Source: Branchiostoma floridae (taxonomy: Eukaryota; Chordata; Leptocardii; Amphioxiformes; Branchiostomatidae). From it: 64,000 nt of DNA. The number at the start of each line of letters is the position of its first letter. Within the stretch, counting starts at the first letter, position 1. The DNA lies in contig NC_049983.1 in assembly GCF_000003815.2 (NCBI RefSeq), positions 22,284,809 to 22,348,808 of the forward strand, in the 5' to 3' direction. The position numbers were made by a program, and so were the translations under genes. Under the pieces are notes generated by a model. That model was not told the DNA's origin. It saw only the letters and a program-made list of their open reading frames with translations, and searched no databases. Positions 1-12,224 of this stretch are shown piece after piece.

Positions 1-38
1 AACTTTCTAGATTTATCGACCAGTACATATATATATAT

Positions 39-167
39 ATGTGCGTGTGCGTGTGTGTGTGTGTGTGTGTTTGTGTGTCTGCATGTGTGTCTGTCTGTGT
101 GTCTGTGTCTCTGTGTGTGCCTGTGTGTGCCTGTGTGTACCTGTGTGTGTGCGCGCTTGTCTGTGTG

Positions 168-206
<39 letters not shown>

Positions 207-261
207 GTGTGTCTGTGCGTGTGTGTGTGTGTACCTGTATGTCTGTGTGCGTGTGTGTGTG

Positions 262-304
<43 letters not shown>
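39..304. repeat. Interrupted (TG)n microsatellite
   Basis: An almost pure TG/GT dinucleotide tract with scattered interruptions (TCTG, CCTG, GCGC), lying in the intron just upstream of the first visible exon. The long Cys/Val open frames across it are simply translations of the TG repeat and are not genes. Confidence 0.95.
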
Positions 305-306
<2 letters not shown>

Positions 307-364
307 TATATATTATTATCATATTAAATTTATATTATATTGATCACTTGTGTCCTTTCCACAG

Positions 365-2396
365 ACTACATCGAGCAAGTCTCGCGAGAGCTGGAGCGAG
401 AGTACAGCGCCCTGACGGTGGAGCCCTTTGGTGGACTGTTCATGGACGGATTACGTCACGTTGCTGGGCGACCGGAGCCCAAGCTGGTCCTGTTCCTAGG
501 CAACAGTCTCGGGAACGTCCCCATCGATGAGCAGGTTGCCATGGTGAAGGAGGTCAGAGGTCATCTCAGCGGTAAGGAGATACGACTCAACACAACAGCT
601 TTCTTCTGATCAAAACTATCTTTTGAAACGCCAAAAAGCAGTTGGATTTGGTTTTGGAAACGGTCAGACGTTTTAACTAGCATCCACTAGTTTTCGTCAG
701 TGACGTCACTGACAAAAATAGCTGACACTGACAAACCATGTCCAGTTGCTTAAGTAACTGCTTTTTGGCGTATCTTATTACCTGGATGTCTGGCCGTCAT
801 CGACGTATCTTTTGAAACACCAATTATACGCATCTAAGCGGTGATTAAATAATCAGATAAGTCACCAAATCAGTGGCATATCGTGAGCAAAACTGTTAGA
901 GACGGGTGCAATGGCATGGGCCTAGATTCTTAGTCTTGCATTTGAGAGGTCATGGATTCGATCCGCTGTTGTATCAAAAACTTCAAAATGACAAATGCTT
1001 CTTTCTCTGTCTAGCATGTCCATAAAAATTACTTGCTGTGGCCTTACGAAGGATGTTGACTCTACCTTTTCTTTGTTTGTAATTTTAGCTGGCGACAGGC
1101 TCGTGTTGGGACTGGACATGAACGTCGACCGGAAGACCCTGCTGAAAGGCTACCGTGCCGAGAACTCACAAGGGCTGTCTCCGTTCTTAAACAACTTCAT
1201 CGACCGCCTGAACAAGGTAGTGTGAGACTCCGGTCCCATTCCATGAGACGGCGATCGCGCTGTGATCTCGCTTCTATCTGCATTATATTAGTGCAGACAT
1301 TGACGTCAGAAATGGAATAGCATTAAAAATATTTTTAGCATAATGACTGGAATGGCAACAAAACATACAAAGCTTGAAAGATTTTTATCTATAGAATTCG
1401 TTGAACGCTCTGTAAAATTGTAGGTATACATAGCAGCGAGTTGTACTTTTGTCATACCAAAAGAAAATTGTGCGCGATGCAAAAAGATATTCAACGCAAG
1501 TCAGAGCCACATATCTTCACAATACGAATCACTCTGATGTTCACTTTCCTCTCCCCTTCCTTCCCTTGTACTCATATTCAAGGACTTTGACGGAGACATG
1601 GATAAGACGAAGTTTGAAGACACGGTCGACTTCGTGCAGAGCCCTGCTGAAGGAGACACGCCGAGCTATATCCGAAAATACCTGAAAAGTTCCGAATCGC
1701 AACGCGTGCACCTGGGTAAGTTTTCGTTCTTTCGTTGGTTCTTCATTCAGACCCTTGTCTTGCCAAGTGGCACATTATTCAGTACGTTTCCTCGCTGTTT
1801 CAGTTGCAGGTGTGTGTTTTTACAGGTATGGGTTGCTAGCAAGTATTCCTTTCACTTACCAGGGGCACCTTCTCGAACACAAGACCCCATTTAACGTTCC
1901 TTTTGAAAGATGAGTGCAGCCCCAACCAAGATTCCCTTCCCAGGATTCTTCCCGGTGTCTTCCTATTGGAACCAAATCACGTTGCATATGCAATTCAAAA
2001 CAACCATTTATCATTGCACGTCGCTGTAATATAAATGTGACTTAAAGTAGCACGACGCAAGTTGAAAATCACATTTCCAAACGGGCCCGATCGGGCAGCT
2101 TTCGGGAACGAAAAATATTATTTACGCTTGTTTGTTTATTGTTTATTGTTGCTTCTTCACGAACGAACGAACTAATCTAACGAATTCTTTCAGGAAAGCT
2201 CGGCCTCACTGTTGGCTTCCCGGCCGGCGAGAAGCTTTACCTGTCTGAAGGTCCTAACTACAGCTGCAAATTCAGCCAGCATCAGGTGCGCCGTCTGGCG
2301 GAGAAGAGCGGCTTTGCAGTGAAAGGCCTCTGGGCTAACGAAGAGGCAAAATTCTGCTTGGTGTGCCTAGCCCCAAATGAAGACATAGCTGCATGA
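365..2396 (+). CDS. EgtD-like histidine-specific SAM-dependent methyltransferase (3' part)
   Basis: C-terminal 222 residues in four exons: 365-571, 1089-1216, 1583-1715 and 2194-2396 (stop TGA 2394-2396). Phases match at every junction (1, 0, 1). The first exon opens in phase 1 after a CAG acceptor, so upstream exons lie outside the window. Exon 1 carries LFLGNSLGN, matching the glycine-rich SAM-binding stretch of the EgtD fold; exon 2 reads LVLGLDMNVD, then KGYRAENSQG and a following N-R-L-N pattern; the last exon carries a Glu, then SCKF and LAEKSGFAVKGLW. This order is characteristic of the histidine-specific methyltransferase family (DUF2260/EgtD), which in fungi and bacteria N-trimethylates histidine for ergothioneine synthesis and in some relatives methylates other amino acids. 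The substrate here is unknown. The protein is presumably cytosolic, as nothing visible suggests membrane targeting. An ATTAAA at 2499-2504 is a candidate poly(A) signal. Bacterial contamination is excluded by the introns. Confidence 0.85.
631..770. repeat. MITE-like element, GCCAAAAAGCAGTT ends
   Basis: Intronic element whose ends are inverted copies of CCAAAAAGCAGTT (631-643 and about 757-769). It contains the phrase 'TTTTGGAAACGGTCAGACG' and, at 696-713, a perfect 18-bp palindrome. Related copies occur at about 9985-10077, 28200-28262 and 28560-28692, so this is a dispersed family. Confidence 0.7.
908..975 (+). repeat. Possible tRNA-derived SINE head
   Basis: The segment ends in GGATTCGATCC, resembling the internal B box of a tRNA-type RNA polymerase III promoter, preceded by a degenerate A-box-like stretch. 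No intact cloverleaf is visible. It lies in the intron between methyltransferase exons 1 and 2. Confidence 0.35.
2065..2125. repeat. Half of a CATTTCCAAAC-type MITE
   Basis: Contains TCACATTTCCAAACGGGCC, then GATCGGGCAGC and GGGAACG, matching one terminus of the MITE family found complete at 7639-7822 and 46717-46915. It lies in the last intron of the methyltransferase gene. Confidence 0.5.
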
Positions 2397-2554
2397 ACAT
2401 TATGGAACAATTGGATAAAGTCTCTAACTCCGTCTAGTGCTTATCACTGACAGCTAGATTTTATTAATGACTGGAACAAATACTATTAGGAGAGAAAAAT
2501 TAAATTTCACTTACTGTAACCTTGTACCAAATGTGTTAAGAATAATGGCTTTTA

Positions 2555-2694
<140 letters not shown>

Positions 2695-3025
2695 ATGTCC
2701 AGAGCACGAGATATAAAAAAGTTCCGTCGTAGTACTTTAGAAAGCCGCTAGGGGGCCATTACCGAACCTGATCGTCGACAAACACGTCTTGGCGAAGGTA
2801 ACAATTATACTAAAGAAAATTGTTTCTTTATCTTATTTAAGCAACATCTTTGGAGTCGTCGTAACAATATCTATGAGTGGAGACCGTATGTATGGTATTA
2901 TTTCATGAGGTTCGCATGTTCAGCCAATGGCCTCCTTTACTACTACCATTTCCAACAATACTGAAGAAAAGACATTAAACAGAAGTAGCTTTGAAACACG
3001 TTTCTTCCGGTGCTCTTTATCCCTT

Positions 3026-3182
3026 ATCTCCAAGCAGATCCTACAGTAGCATAAGATAGTATCGAGAGCTGCCAGAGGAGTGAAGCCGGCCTAGGACTAG
3101 TGTGAATGCTACCGTTGCCCGTTTGACCCCTTTGGCCAGCTATACTCCTTAGCCAGCTTTGATACAAAATCTGCCTGGAGAT
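3026..3182. mobile_element. MITE, ATCTCCAAGCAGATCCTAC termini
   Basis: A 157-bp element beginning ATCTCCAAGCAGATCC and ending in the imperfect inverted match CTGCCTGGAGAT. The interior has the family phrases 'GCCGGCCTAGGA' and 'TTTGGCCAGCTATACTCC'. Further copies are at 7218-7380, 35992-36164 and 37667-37846, with partial copies at about 42850-42956, 43779-43840 and 59908-59955. No coding capacity, so mobilisation would need a transposase in trans. Confidence 0.75.
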
Positions 3183-3585
3183 TACTTTGCCCCAACAGTT
3201 CTAAGACCACGCTCCAACTAATATAAGGATGTGCAACACTACATCGAAACAACATTTCGTGGTAACAGTATCAATGCAAGGAGCTCGTGTGTAATTGGTG
3301 TTCTGATAGCCTGAGGACCATAACACCGGTTAACCCATTGGCTCGCTCTTCTCCTATAATTACCCAGAATGACAGCCGAACAATAGAGACTCACCCTCCC
3401 AACTTGTTCTGTCAGATTTTGCTCATACGCAGCTAGTTCGCTCACCGGATCCGCGTGCGTGCTCTGCCGTGTGGATTTTCCTACATTGGAAGACTCAAAC
3501 TGTTCAAAATCTTACAAGAGTGATGACCTGAAGATTTTGCAGCCTGTGTGGGGCAATAGGTGTAAGATTTTAACACCAAGTCGCG

Positions 3586-3690
3586 ATGGCTGCACGGTAT
3601 TTTGCACTGCCGTTGTTGACGGCTGTCCTGGCGGTGGCTGTACTGAGAGCAGAGGCGTCTACAGCGTGCAATAGACGATGTTCCAAGCAG
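3586..3690 (+). CDS. Gene A exon 1: signal peptide
   Basis: Encodes 35 residues: Met-Ala-Ala-Arg, then a hydrophobic core (YFALPLLTAVLAVAVL) and a likely signal peptidase site after AEAS, then Cys-rich CNRRC. Ends in phase 0 at CAG|GTAAGG. It parallels the signal-peptide exon of gene B (41801-41923), which also ends in phase 0 after a C-x(3)-C-type segment. Confidence 0.85.
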
Positions 3691-6600
3691 GTAAGGACAA
3701 ACCTTGCAGTCACCAGTTGCCTAGAGCTCCTTCTTACTGTTCCTTCGTGTTTCTTCGTTGACAAAGACGGATCACGAGTATATAGTCTCCACCAGACTAA
3801 TTACGCTGGCTATATAGGGAGAGTATTTGTCAGTGAAAGTTTAGCGACCACAGAGTTTCATTGAGGTGAAATTTGTACTGACTCGGTCAATTATGCACCA
3901 TGTTATTGCCGAATTCTACTCTCCGTACCCCCGTAGGAATCTAAAAGAAGGCCTGGTAGAAGCCTGTTTGTGTACGTGATTTACAATACACTGCATACAT
4001 GTGTGTCTTATACGGTTAAAACTCGCGTTGTATATAACGTCCAGGGTTTGACAATACATACAGCGTAAGTGCCACATATGCAGTGATTGTCACAAAAACT
4101 GTAAGTCGCATACGAATCCTTGTGTGCTTTATTTGCAACAACGTAACAAACTCTTAGAAAATTGAAACGTCGACACGAGTGGATGATCCGTCAAATTATG
4201 ACGCAGGGGATTTTTTTCTGGGTCATTTCCTTATAGTGGAGACGATACGTTTGATCAGATAATTCTCTTGTTCTCTCACATAGCTTTTGCATACCATAGG
4301 TGGCACTTTACCCCTCTCATGATATTCTTCAAAATGACTAATACATCGGTATTTTTAAAAGTGTTGTACTTTTATTTGAACTTTCGATGAATGCCTCGGG
4401 CAGTCCCGAATATTTGGGTTGGCCCTCCCATCCCTTGCCCCAGGGTAGGTGTACAGTACGTGCCTATTGTGCTCACGAAACTCTCTCAAGCGTAACTCGT
4501 TGTCTCCGCCGCCTTTCTACAAACATGGGTCGTAAAGTTAAATGAAATAATTGGCAAAGTGAATCAGTTCGCGGGAAGTTTAATGTCCCCTCCTCCGAAC
4601 TTTGCCGGCCAATGAACACTGTGCTGGCCTAAACTCCCCTGGCAAAATATTGTCCATGTACCCAGAATCACCCAGCGTCGTTAGTCTGGTCGAGTTTATA
4701 AACACCCTACTTTGGAAAATATTTCAAAGTGTGAAGACCACAATATACGCAAAATCACACTTATTCTTACTTGATCCAAGGTGATTTTTAACCTCCTTGC
4801 TTGATCTTTCTGGAATAGAGAGCTTGGCTACACAAAAATCACCGAGTATCCTTCAATGGCGCACGTTTTAATATACGTCTGCGCAACCATTTTGAAGTGA
4901 ACCGGTTTAGTGACTAACAAATTACGTGGCCCGGGGTACATGTTGTCAACAGGAGTCATCAATCAGGATGACGCGGCGTGTAGCACACCGTAATCATATC
5001 GATATGTACATATATCGACTTTTCTCAATAAGATTAATGCAGCGGATAAATATCTATTTTTGATGCGCCTAGATAAACCCTGTATATCAAACATTATCTG
5101 TTCCTATATCTACATATGTACAAAGAAGCGAGAAGATCCATCCTGTTAGCTTAGTACCTACAATTAGTTAAATTGTATCTTGTTGTCTCTGTATATGTCT
5201 GTTATGTCTGTTATCAGTGACCTGTACCTAGCCCGTCGAGACATGAATGTACAATAAAGGTCTTTCATTCATTCATTCATTAATCTTTGGGTACCTAGCT
5301 TCTGTTGGGGACATGAAAGAGGAGGGATGGGCTCCGCTTCCAATACCCAGCCCAAGGACGACACAATGGGTAATATTAAACCCGGTGCCTTTAAAGCCTC
5401 AAAACGCTATGGGTCTACCGTTACCTGTTGACTGTCCTTTGTGTATTACACTGTTGAAATAAGTTACTAAAGTAACTGTAGTGTAGTGAAGTGTAGTTTT
5501 GTCCTTGTTTGTCATGAAGCAAATAAATGATAATAAAAAAGATCAATCTTGTTATTGGGTGGGCCGACTACTCTCCCTTTTGCAGCCAGGGGCTGAATTG
5601 TGAGTAGCTTACAATCGCAATTGTCTGGAGCGGTTGTCATTCGGTGCTAACTCAGGTAAACTCAGTACGAGAGCAATTGCACCAGGTGCGGCCATAGGAC
5701 TGTAGGTTTTGAACCACTCACGCCGGGAAGGGCCCCTACTCTTTTCGATAAGTGTGCTTGAGGTGTGTCTCTCCTCAAATGTGGGACCTCCATTTTACGT
5801 CCTTTCCGGAGGACGGTCCTAACCAAAGCTAGGTACTCATTTTCACCAGAGTAAAGTGAGGTAAGTCGTGTTAAATCATAAATGCATTTCTCCAGGCTAC
5901 AGGATCGGTGGCAAATCAACGGATTCGAACCCAGAAACTTTGGATTATTCATGAGTCGAACATCCTGTCGATTGCGCCACACCACCGCGGTGTGACCTTG
6001 AATTTGACAGATTGCCCTGAGAACTTCATAGATAAAAAAAATAATCTTTTAACGCTCTGCGCGTTGTGCTGTCTGTTCAGTCATTTCAACCATTCAAGCA
6101 TGATAGTACAATTATGAAATCAGGCGTTACAGAAATCTAATTTAGGTTGTAGCGAGATCGTCGTCCAGTGGAATGCCTGAATGGGGTAGTCTTTATACCC
6201 CTGTGACATGCAGCGAAAATCTATCGGACGACGAGTTTGCGAGCTCTAACTGACATTTTCGGCAGTAAGACGTCCGGTGTTCTCTCGAGCAGCGCGCGAT
6301 TTTTAGTGATCGCCGCCGGTCGTCCGATGGTCGTGGTGCAGCGAAACATGCTCTTAACATGTGCCCCCTATGACCTTCAAATTAAAGATGGCGGCCCATT
6401 GTCGTCCCTGACAATGAGGATAGGTACGATCAATGCACACGTTGTGATGACGGGTGTGCAGTGCCGTGCCTGGCACCCCTGGCTCCCCTAGGCTATATGG
6501 TTAAAGCTATAACTTTACCACGGATTCGTGTTAAAGCGATTTAGGTTTGGATTCCAGCTTAAGTCAAGAGTCGTTTTTGGAGACACGCCAATACGTTTGT

Positions 6601-9600
6601 TGGTGACCTGGTGATCCGAAAACGATGTGAATGTATGGAGAATATGACACATGGAATGCGTAGCCTGAAGGCAGTTGTAGTCTGTGTGACTCATTTTAAT
6701 GTAAACACTGGGCAGTCAGTGAAGCTATCACCTTTTCTAATAGTGTTGTGACACATGTTGTTGAGATTAGAGCGTATAATCTTTTTACCTTATGCCACAT
6801 TACCTCAATTCTATGGATGACATCCGCGTGTGCATTGATTTTCACCTGTTTTTTAAAAAAAAGACATTGTGGTCACATGTGACCGAATATCTTCCCTGGT
6901 CAATCAGGGTAAGGGGCACATGGTCGGGGCATGAGGCCACAATGCCATTGTTTTCCTCTTTAAACAAGATTGACAATAAAAAGATTATTGAAATTGCGAC
7001 GATTGTCTCTTACAGTTATACTAGAGTTGGACATAAGGCAAATGAAGTCTGGGAAAGAATGGACCGAATCTTTAGTCATGTGGTTTGGCAGCATTTTGTT
7101 GAATCTTTATTTTAGTCTCTGGGTCTCCAGACGATGTCATCCATAAAATTAAGTCAATGTGGCCTTACCTTTACTTAATTGCTGAACCTTAAGCTTGGTG
7201 CTTAAAGACATCTCTATACTCTCCAAGCAGATCCTACTGTATCATAAGATCAAAAGCTGTCAAAGGAGTGGAACACCGGAGTGTGTATGCTACCGATGCC
7301 CATCTGACTCCCTTTGGCCGGTTATACTCTTTGGCCAGCTTTCATACTATCTAATGGCACCGTAGGATCTGCTTGGAGATTAGCAACCTCATTCGGAGTA
7401 CGTCTCCTAATCAATGTAGCATTATTTTATTAGGTTGACGTTTTGACTTGTTTACGGCGCTGTAAGAGGGGAACAGTGCAGCACAGGGCGAGGCACGGGA
7501 GAACCGGTCCCGTCAAGTTTGATTATCCCCTCCGAGAAATATCAGGTGAGGTCCAACCCCGGCCCGAATCAAGCCTACTTTTATATACAAATGTCATCCG
7601 ATTTTGCCTGTCATATTGTTTTACATAAACACCGTGAAGGCTAACGGCACATTTCCAAACCGTGGCACGGTCGGGCTATGTATACGTGAAAATATACACA
7701 AGTACTAGTAATACCCCCGAGTTTTCTCGTTACGTCTTGCGTACTTTGGTGTCTTTTATATCATACTTTTGGTTCCCGAAAGCTACCAGGTCGGGCACCG
7801 GTTTGGAAATGTCACGTAGGCCGAAACATTGGTATCATTTCTTTTTGTGTGTTTGCTTGTGTCAGTGTGTGTTCGTAGTTATTCTAATATTGACGAAACA
7901 TCTTTTGCTTTGATGCCAGAGTGCTCTTCCCACGTGCCCATTAAAGCCGCGTCCATCACACCTGTGCCAGACCTGAAAGTTGCGCTGACGGACGCCTCGT
8001 CTGATGAGTTGGACCGTGTCAGGATAACATGGAGGGCACCTGAAACAGGTAGACTGGTGTGTGGTGTTGTGTAGTATGATGCTATAGACACATGTGGAGT
8101 AATCATCACATTCATTAAGAAGAATAGGAGTGACCCAGTATATTATCCGGTTACCTCTGAATTACCTGGCGGGGCCCCCTTTTCCAAAGGCTGTTTTTTA
8201 AGAGTTAAGTTAAGTTTATTTGCAAATTCATGCCCGTAGGCTAATTGCAAGTACATGGTACAAACAAGATAGGGGATATGCATGTAACAATGAACTGTAA
8301 TTAACATCATTATACAAAAGACTGCTGGAATACTAGTGTTGACTATATCTAGATAGGTTGGGTTGACTTCTTTTTTGAAAGCCAAAGAGTCCCACTTATT
8401 TTACAATTTGTGTGATATGTCAGGCGTGGCCCCTATAGCTACGTACCCCCCTGGGATACCCTGCGGGTGTCGGGCTACATTTGGGCACGGCCGGGTCCAA
8501 GATGTTTTAAACTCAGCCCGGGACCCGGTGACGAATAGACGCCGTGACGTAATCGTGACTTTGACTTTATTCATTATGCAACATAGTCGTGAAAACACCG
8601 ATAGGTTCACCCGCTGTATCCGACAGTCCACCGGGACAAATTTGTGGCACTGATGCACAAGGCCTTGTCTAATGACCCATTTATGTTTATCAGGTTACGA
8701 ACTTGTGACAGGCTTCGAAGTCGACATAGTGACGGTTGGACGGACCAGGCGCTCGTCGTACTCGTGTCGGCAGCTTCTTCTTAACAGGACACTGCAGGCA
8801 AAAGACGTCCTAAGCAAGGTGAGCTAGAGCTAGTTCTGGACCGAGGCTGATCATGGCCATTTCAAACCTCTGGCATTAGTTTGCGCATACGTATCAAATC
8901 CAACAGCGACAATAACAACAATAATAAGGGATGTTTACAATAACCAGATCTGTCATAAGAGCTGTATTTTGTTGTGCTATATACACTGAACCTCTAAAAA
9001 TTCCGTTTCTTTTCTTCCTCTTCTTACTTTTACTTACCTTAGAACTATTTTGAGTACATAACTGACCTGTCGAGGGGGCTGAAGTACCGGGTTATTGTGA
9101 AGACTCTTCCGGGGCAGCATTTGGAAGACAACTCTCAAACAAGCTTGGTTTATGAAGCAAGTAAGTACAAGTGCAATAGAAGATTAAGTATTTCAATCAA
9201 CTTCGTCAGCAGACGTACCAATGACAATTTGAACATCCCAGCAGAGTCGGCTAGTTTGTTTGAACCTTTGTTTAGTCATCAAAAGCTCAAATCGGCCTGC
9301 AGGCCGCTTTTTCACTAAGGTCATGAGGGAAGAGGCAAGGGTCAGACAATAAAATATACAGTTTACATCATCTTGAGTCGTAATGAGTCATTTAAGTTTA
9401 TATACACAATTTTAAATACATAGAACAAAATACATGATAACTTAGTTGGTTGTCATTTCAATGTTATGTCTCAGAATGTAAGTATGTATTGACGCATGAG
9501 AATATGTGCGAGTCAAATGTTTCTTCTATATTTCAGGGGAATCCTTGGCTTGGGAGGAGCGACGACGTGGTAAGTCGATTTGGATTACGATCCACTTACT

Positions 9601-12167
9601 TTGCAGAACGACGTAATTTTGCAGACAGTTAGTTTGACAATATTATCAAACCCAGGGAGCCAAATTCTAGCCAAGGCTATCCATATAAACAGATAATTTG
9701 AATTATTACTGCATGTGAACGCTAAAGTATGAACTTAGTGTCTGACACTTATCGAGCGATATCATGAGAACGGTGTGTTGGTATCAAGGAGTATTTGTAA
9801 TCGGACGACATTCGTAGTTTGTTTTGAGTGCAATCTCTACGGGGACTGCTGGGGAGTGAGTTCCAGAAGCAAATTGCACTGCTAAAGAATGTTCTTTGAT
9901 TCCTAACAACTAGATATCTTTTGCATATCAATTCACGGCTAGGATTAAGAAAAAACTCCCTCCAACAATATTTCTTCAGTGACAGTGTCACTGACGAAAG
10001 ACAACTGATGGTTGTCTGAAACGTCTGGTAGTTTCCAAAATCATATCCAGTTGCATGAGTAACTGCTTTTTGATTGCTAACGTTCTCGTCTTCATCATCT
10101 GCAGCGTGGAAGCCCGAGCCTGTTGAGATTGTGCGAATCGTCGGTCGGAACGTCACCGTCAGCATCTCCCTGGCTCCTGGTGACTTCAAGATTGATGAGT
10201 ACAATCTCCAGTGGAGCTGTGACACACGCTGGGGCGTCGACAAGTTCAACACGACTGGAGCTACCGCTACATGGAACAGGACTCTGTACCATCTTCCGCC
10301 AGGACAGTGCGGCATTCAGGTCAGCTGGATATGGCATAAACCATGTATCTTACATAACGCTAGTTCACCTTTATCCGCTGGGTAACCTATATCCGTTGTT
10401 TCTAAAAATTGAGTATTCAGGGATACAATATTCGAATTGCTATATGTTGAAAATATTGCCGTACGGCAACTGGATATCCATAAAAACCCTGTTTTGAAAG
10501 GTAACGGATATAAGTTGCCCTGGAGATAAAGGTGAGCTAACGATACATTCAAACATTTTCGAATTCCCCGAGTATCATTGGGAATGAAGTAAAGTAAGAT
10601 GATGTGCTTGCATTGACTCTAAGAGCATGCATTTTCCCCCTCTATTTCCCTTTGAGTCCGCAATGTCTAGGGAGAGAGAGAGAGAGAGAGAGAGAATTTT
10701 ACATGCTTTCTGAAATAGCTTTTCATTGCGTCTTGTATCCTTTGTTTTCTACTTGACATTATGTATTAAGTCGCAACAAGATTTGATGTTTCTGGTGAAG
10801 ACTAAATTGTGCATCTGATTCGATCTTTCAGGTTTCATCAACCCTGGATCCGAACGATCCGATCTGGAGCAACACCACGACGTTTTCAATAACAGGTCAG
10901 CGGCTAACTATTGTTTTGCAATACACATGTAGTTGTAAGTTCTATGAACAGTTCAACGATATGTCCAAAAGCATTGCCTCTAATCTTATTTCATCTAATA
11001 ACCCTTAGTTTAACTATTTGACCGTTGGGGTAATTTTTTCTACTGGTGAAGTGAAAACTTTGTGAAAACAGTTTGAAATGGCCAGGTGGTCTTTATGTAG
11101 AGGTGGTCACTGGTACAGCTTTGACTGTAATGGAATCGTTCTTGTGTCATTAGACTGGACCCCAGACAACCTCACAGCAAACTGTGACGGAACGGAGGTC
11201 TCTGTAACCTTCCGTGGAGCCCCTTCCGAGTGCAACTTTCAGGACTACCGGATCTGTCTGTCTGTCAACACCAGCAACTCCCACAGCGAAAATATGACGT
11301 GCAACCCCGTGAGTAAAAACTTTTTTTTACCTACATGAAAAATGGAAGTATAGTTTTTGGCATGTCTGTGTGTCTGTCTGTGTGTCTGTATATTTCTGAG
11401 TGTGTTAACTTTGTGCTTCCGGATAGTTGTGGTCGGCATAACTTGGTGGTTGTAAAGAAAAAGGTCAAGATCGATTTTGGGCTTCCTGGTGTGTGCCCAT
11501 GGTACTGCAGCAGAGCGTCCGGTTTTTGTATCTTTTGCTCTTGACATGATATGGTCTTGTTTTAATTGTAGAACTCGATAGTGTATTCTACTTCTCTAGT
11601 GGATATGACTGATACTTTCTTCAGTACTACTGGGCGCCCAGTGCTGAAGGCCGATTCGACCGTTGATGACTCAGCACTGGAACACCAGTGCGGAACCCGC
11701 TACTTTTGTCTATTGCCTTGTTTTCCTGGCTGTCTATCCTTCATCGACGTGTTATGCCTGTAGAAATGAGACGGTAACCTTTCTCAATGTCCTCTCCATT
11801 AGCTGTTCAAGAAAGATGACGACACCGGCGTAGTCAAGGCAGAGTTCGAGCACGTGAAACCGTTGCTAGACGGGCATTTTTATGCAGTGAAGGTAAAGGG
11901 CAACTGTATTAATCTAAGGGATAGTACAATGGAGTGAAGTGTGCCTTGGTCAATTCTCGGCCACATGATTCGGGCATTCTGATTTCTGTTTCTGAAAAAA
12001 AGAATAAAAGATACCCAATATGCACGCTACTGCTGTATTGTTGTAGTATTTGAGAGAACGTAAAGTTGTCTAATCTGGCATTTGATATCAAGGTCGCTTC
12101 ACGAGTATATTTGATTAACATTGCACTTATGAACAAGATGGAGGAGGTGGTAGATGTTTTGGTCATC

Positions 12168-12224
<57 letters not shown>

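Larger units (their letters stand above)
3691..7433. other. Gene A intron 1 (non-coding)
   Basis: A 3.7-kb intron. Besides the SINE at 5655-5992 and the MITE at 7218-7380 it holds a short (ATTC)n tract near 5265-5282. From 3691 to 5200 I see no recognisable gene or repeat. Confidence 0.6.

Noticed and set aside
39-530. 163-residue Cys/Val-rich open frame and its siblings
   Set aside because: It translates the (TG)n repeat and then runs out of frame over the real methyltransferase exon.
5662-5985. 107-residue minus-strand open frame
   Set aside because: Coincides with the tRNA-derived SINE, which has its own pol III boxes and occurs elsewhere.
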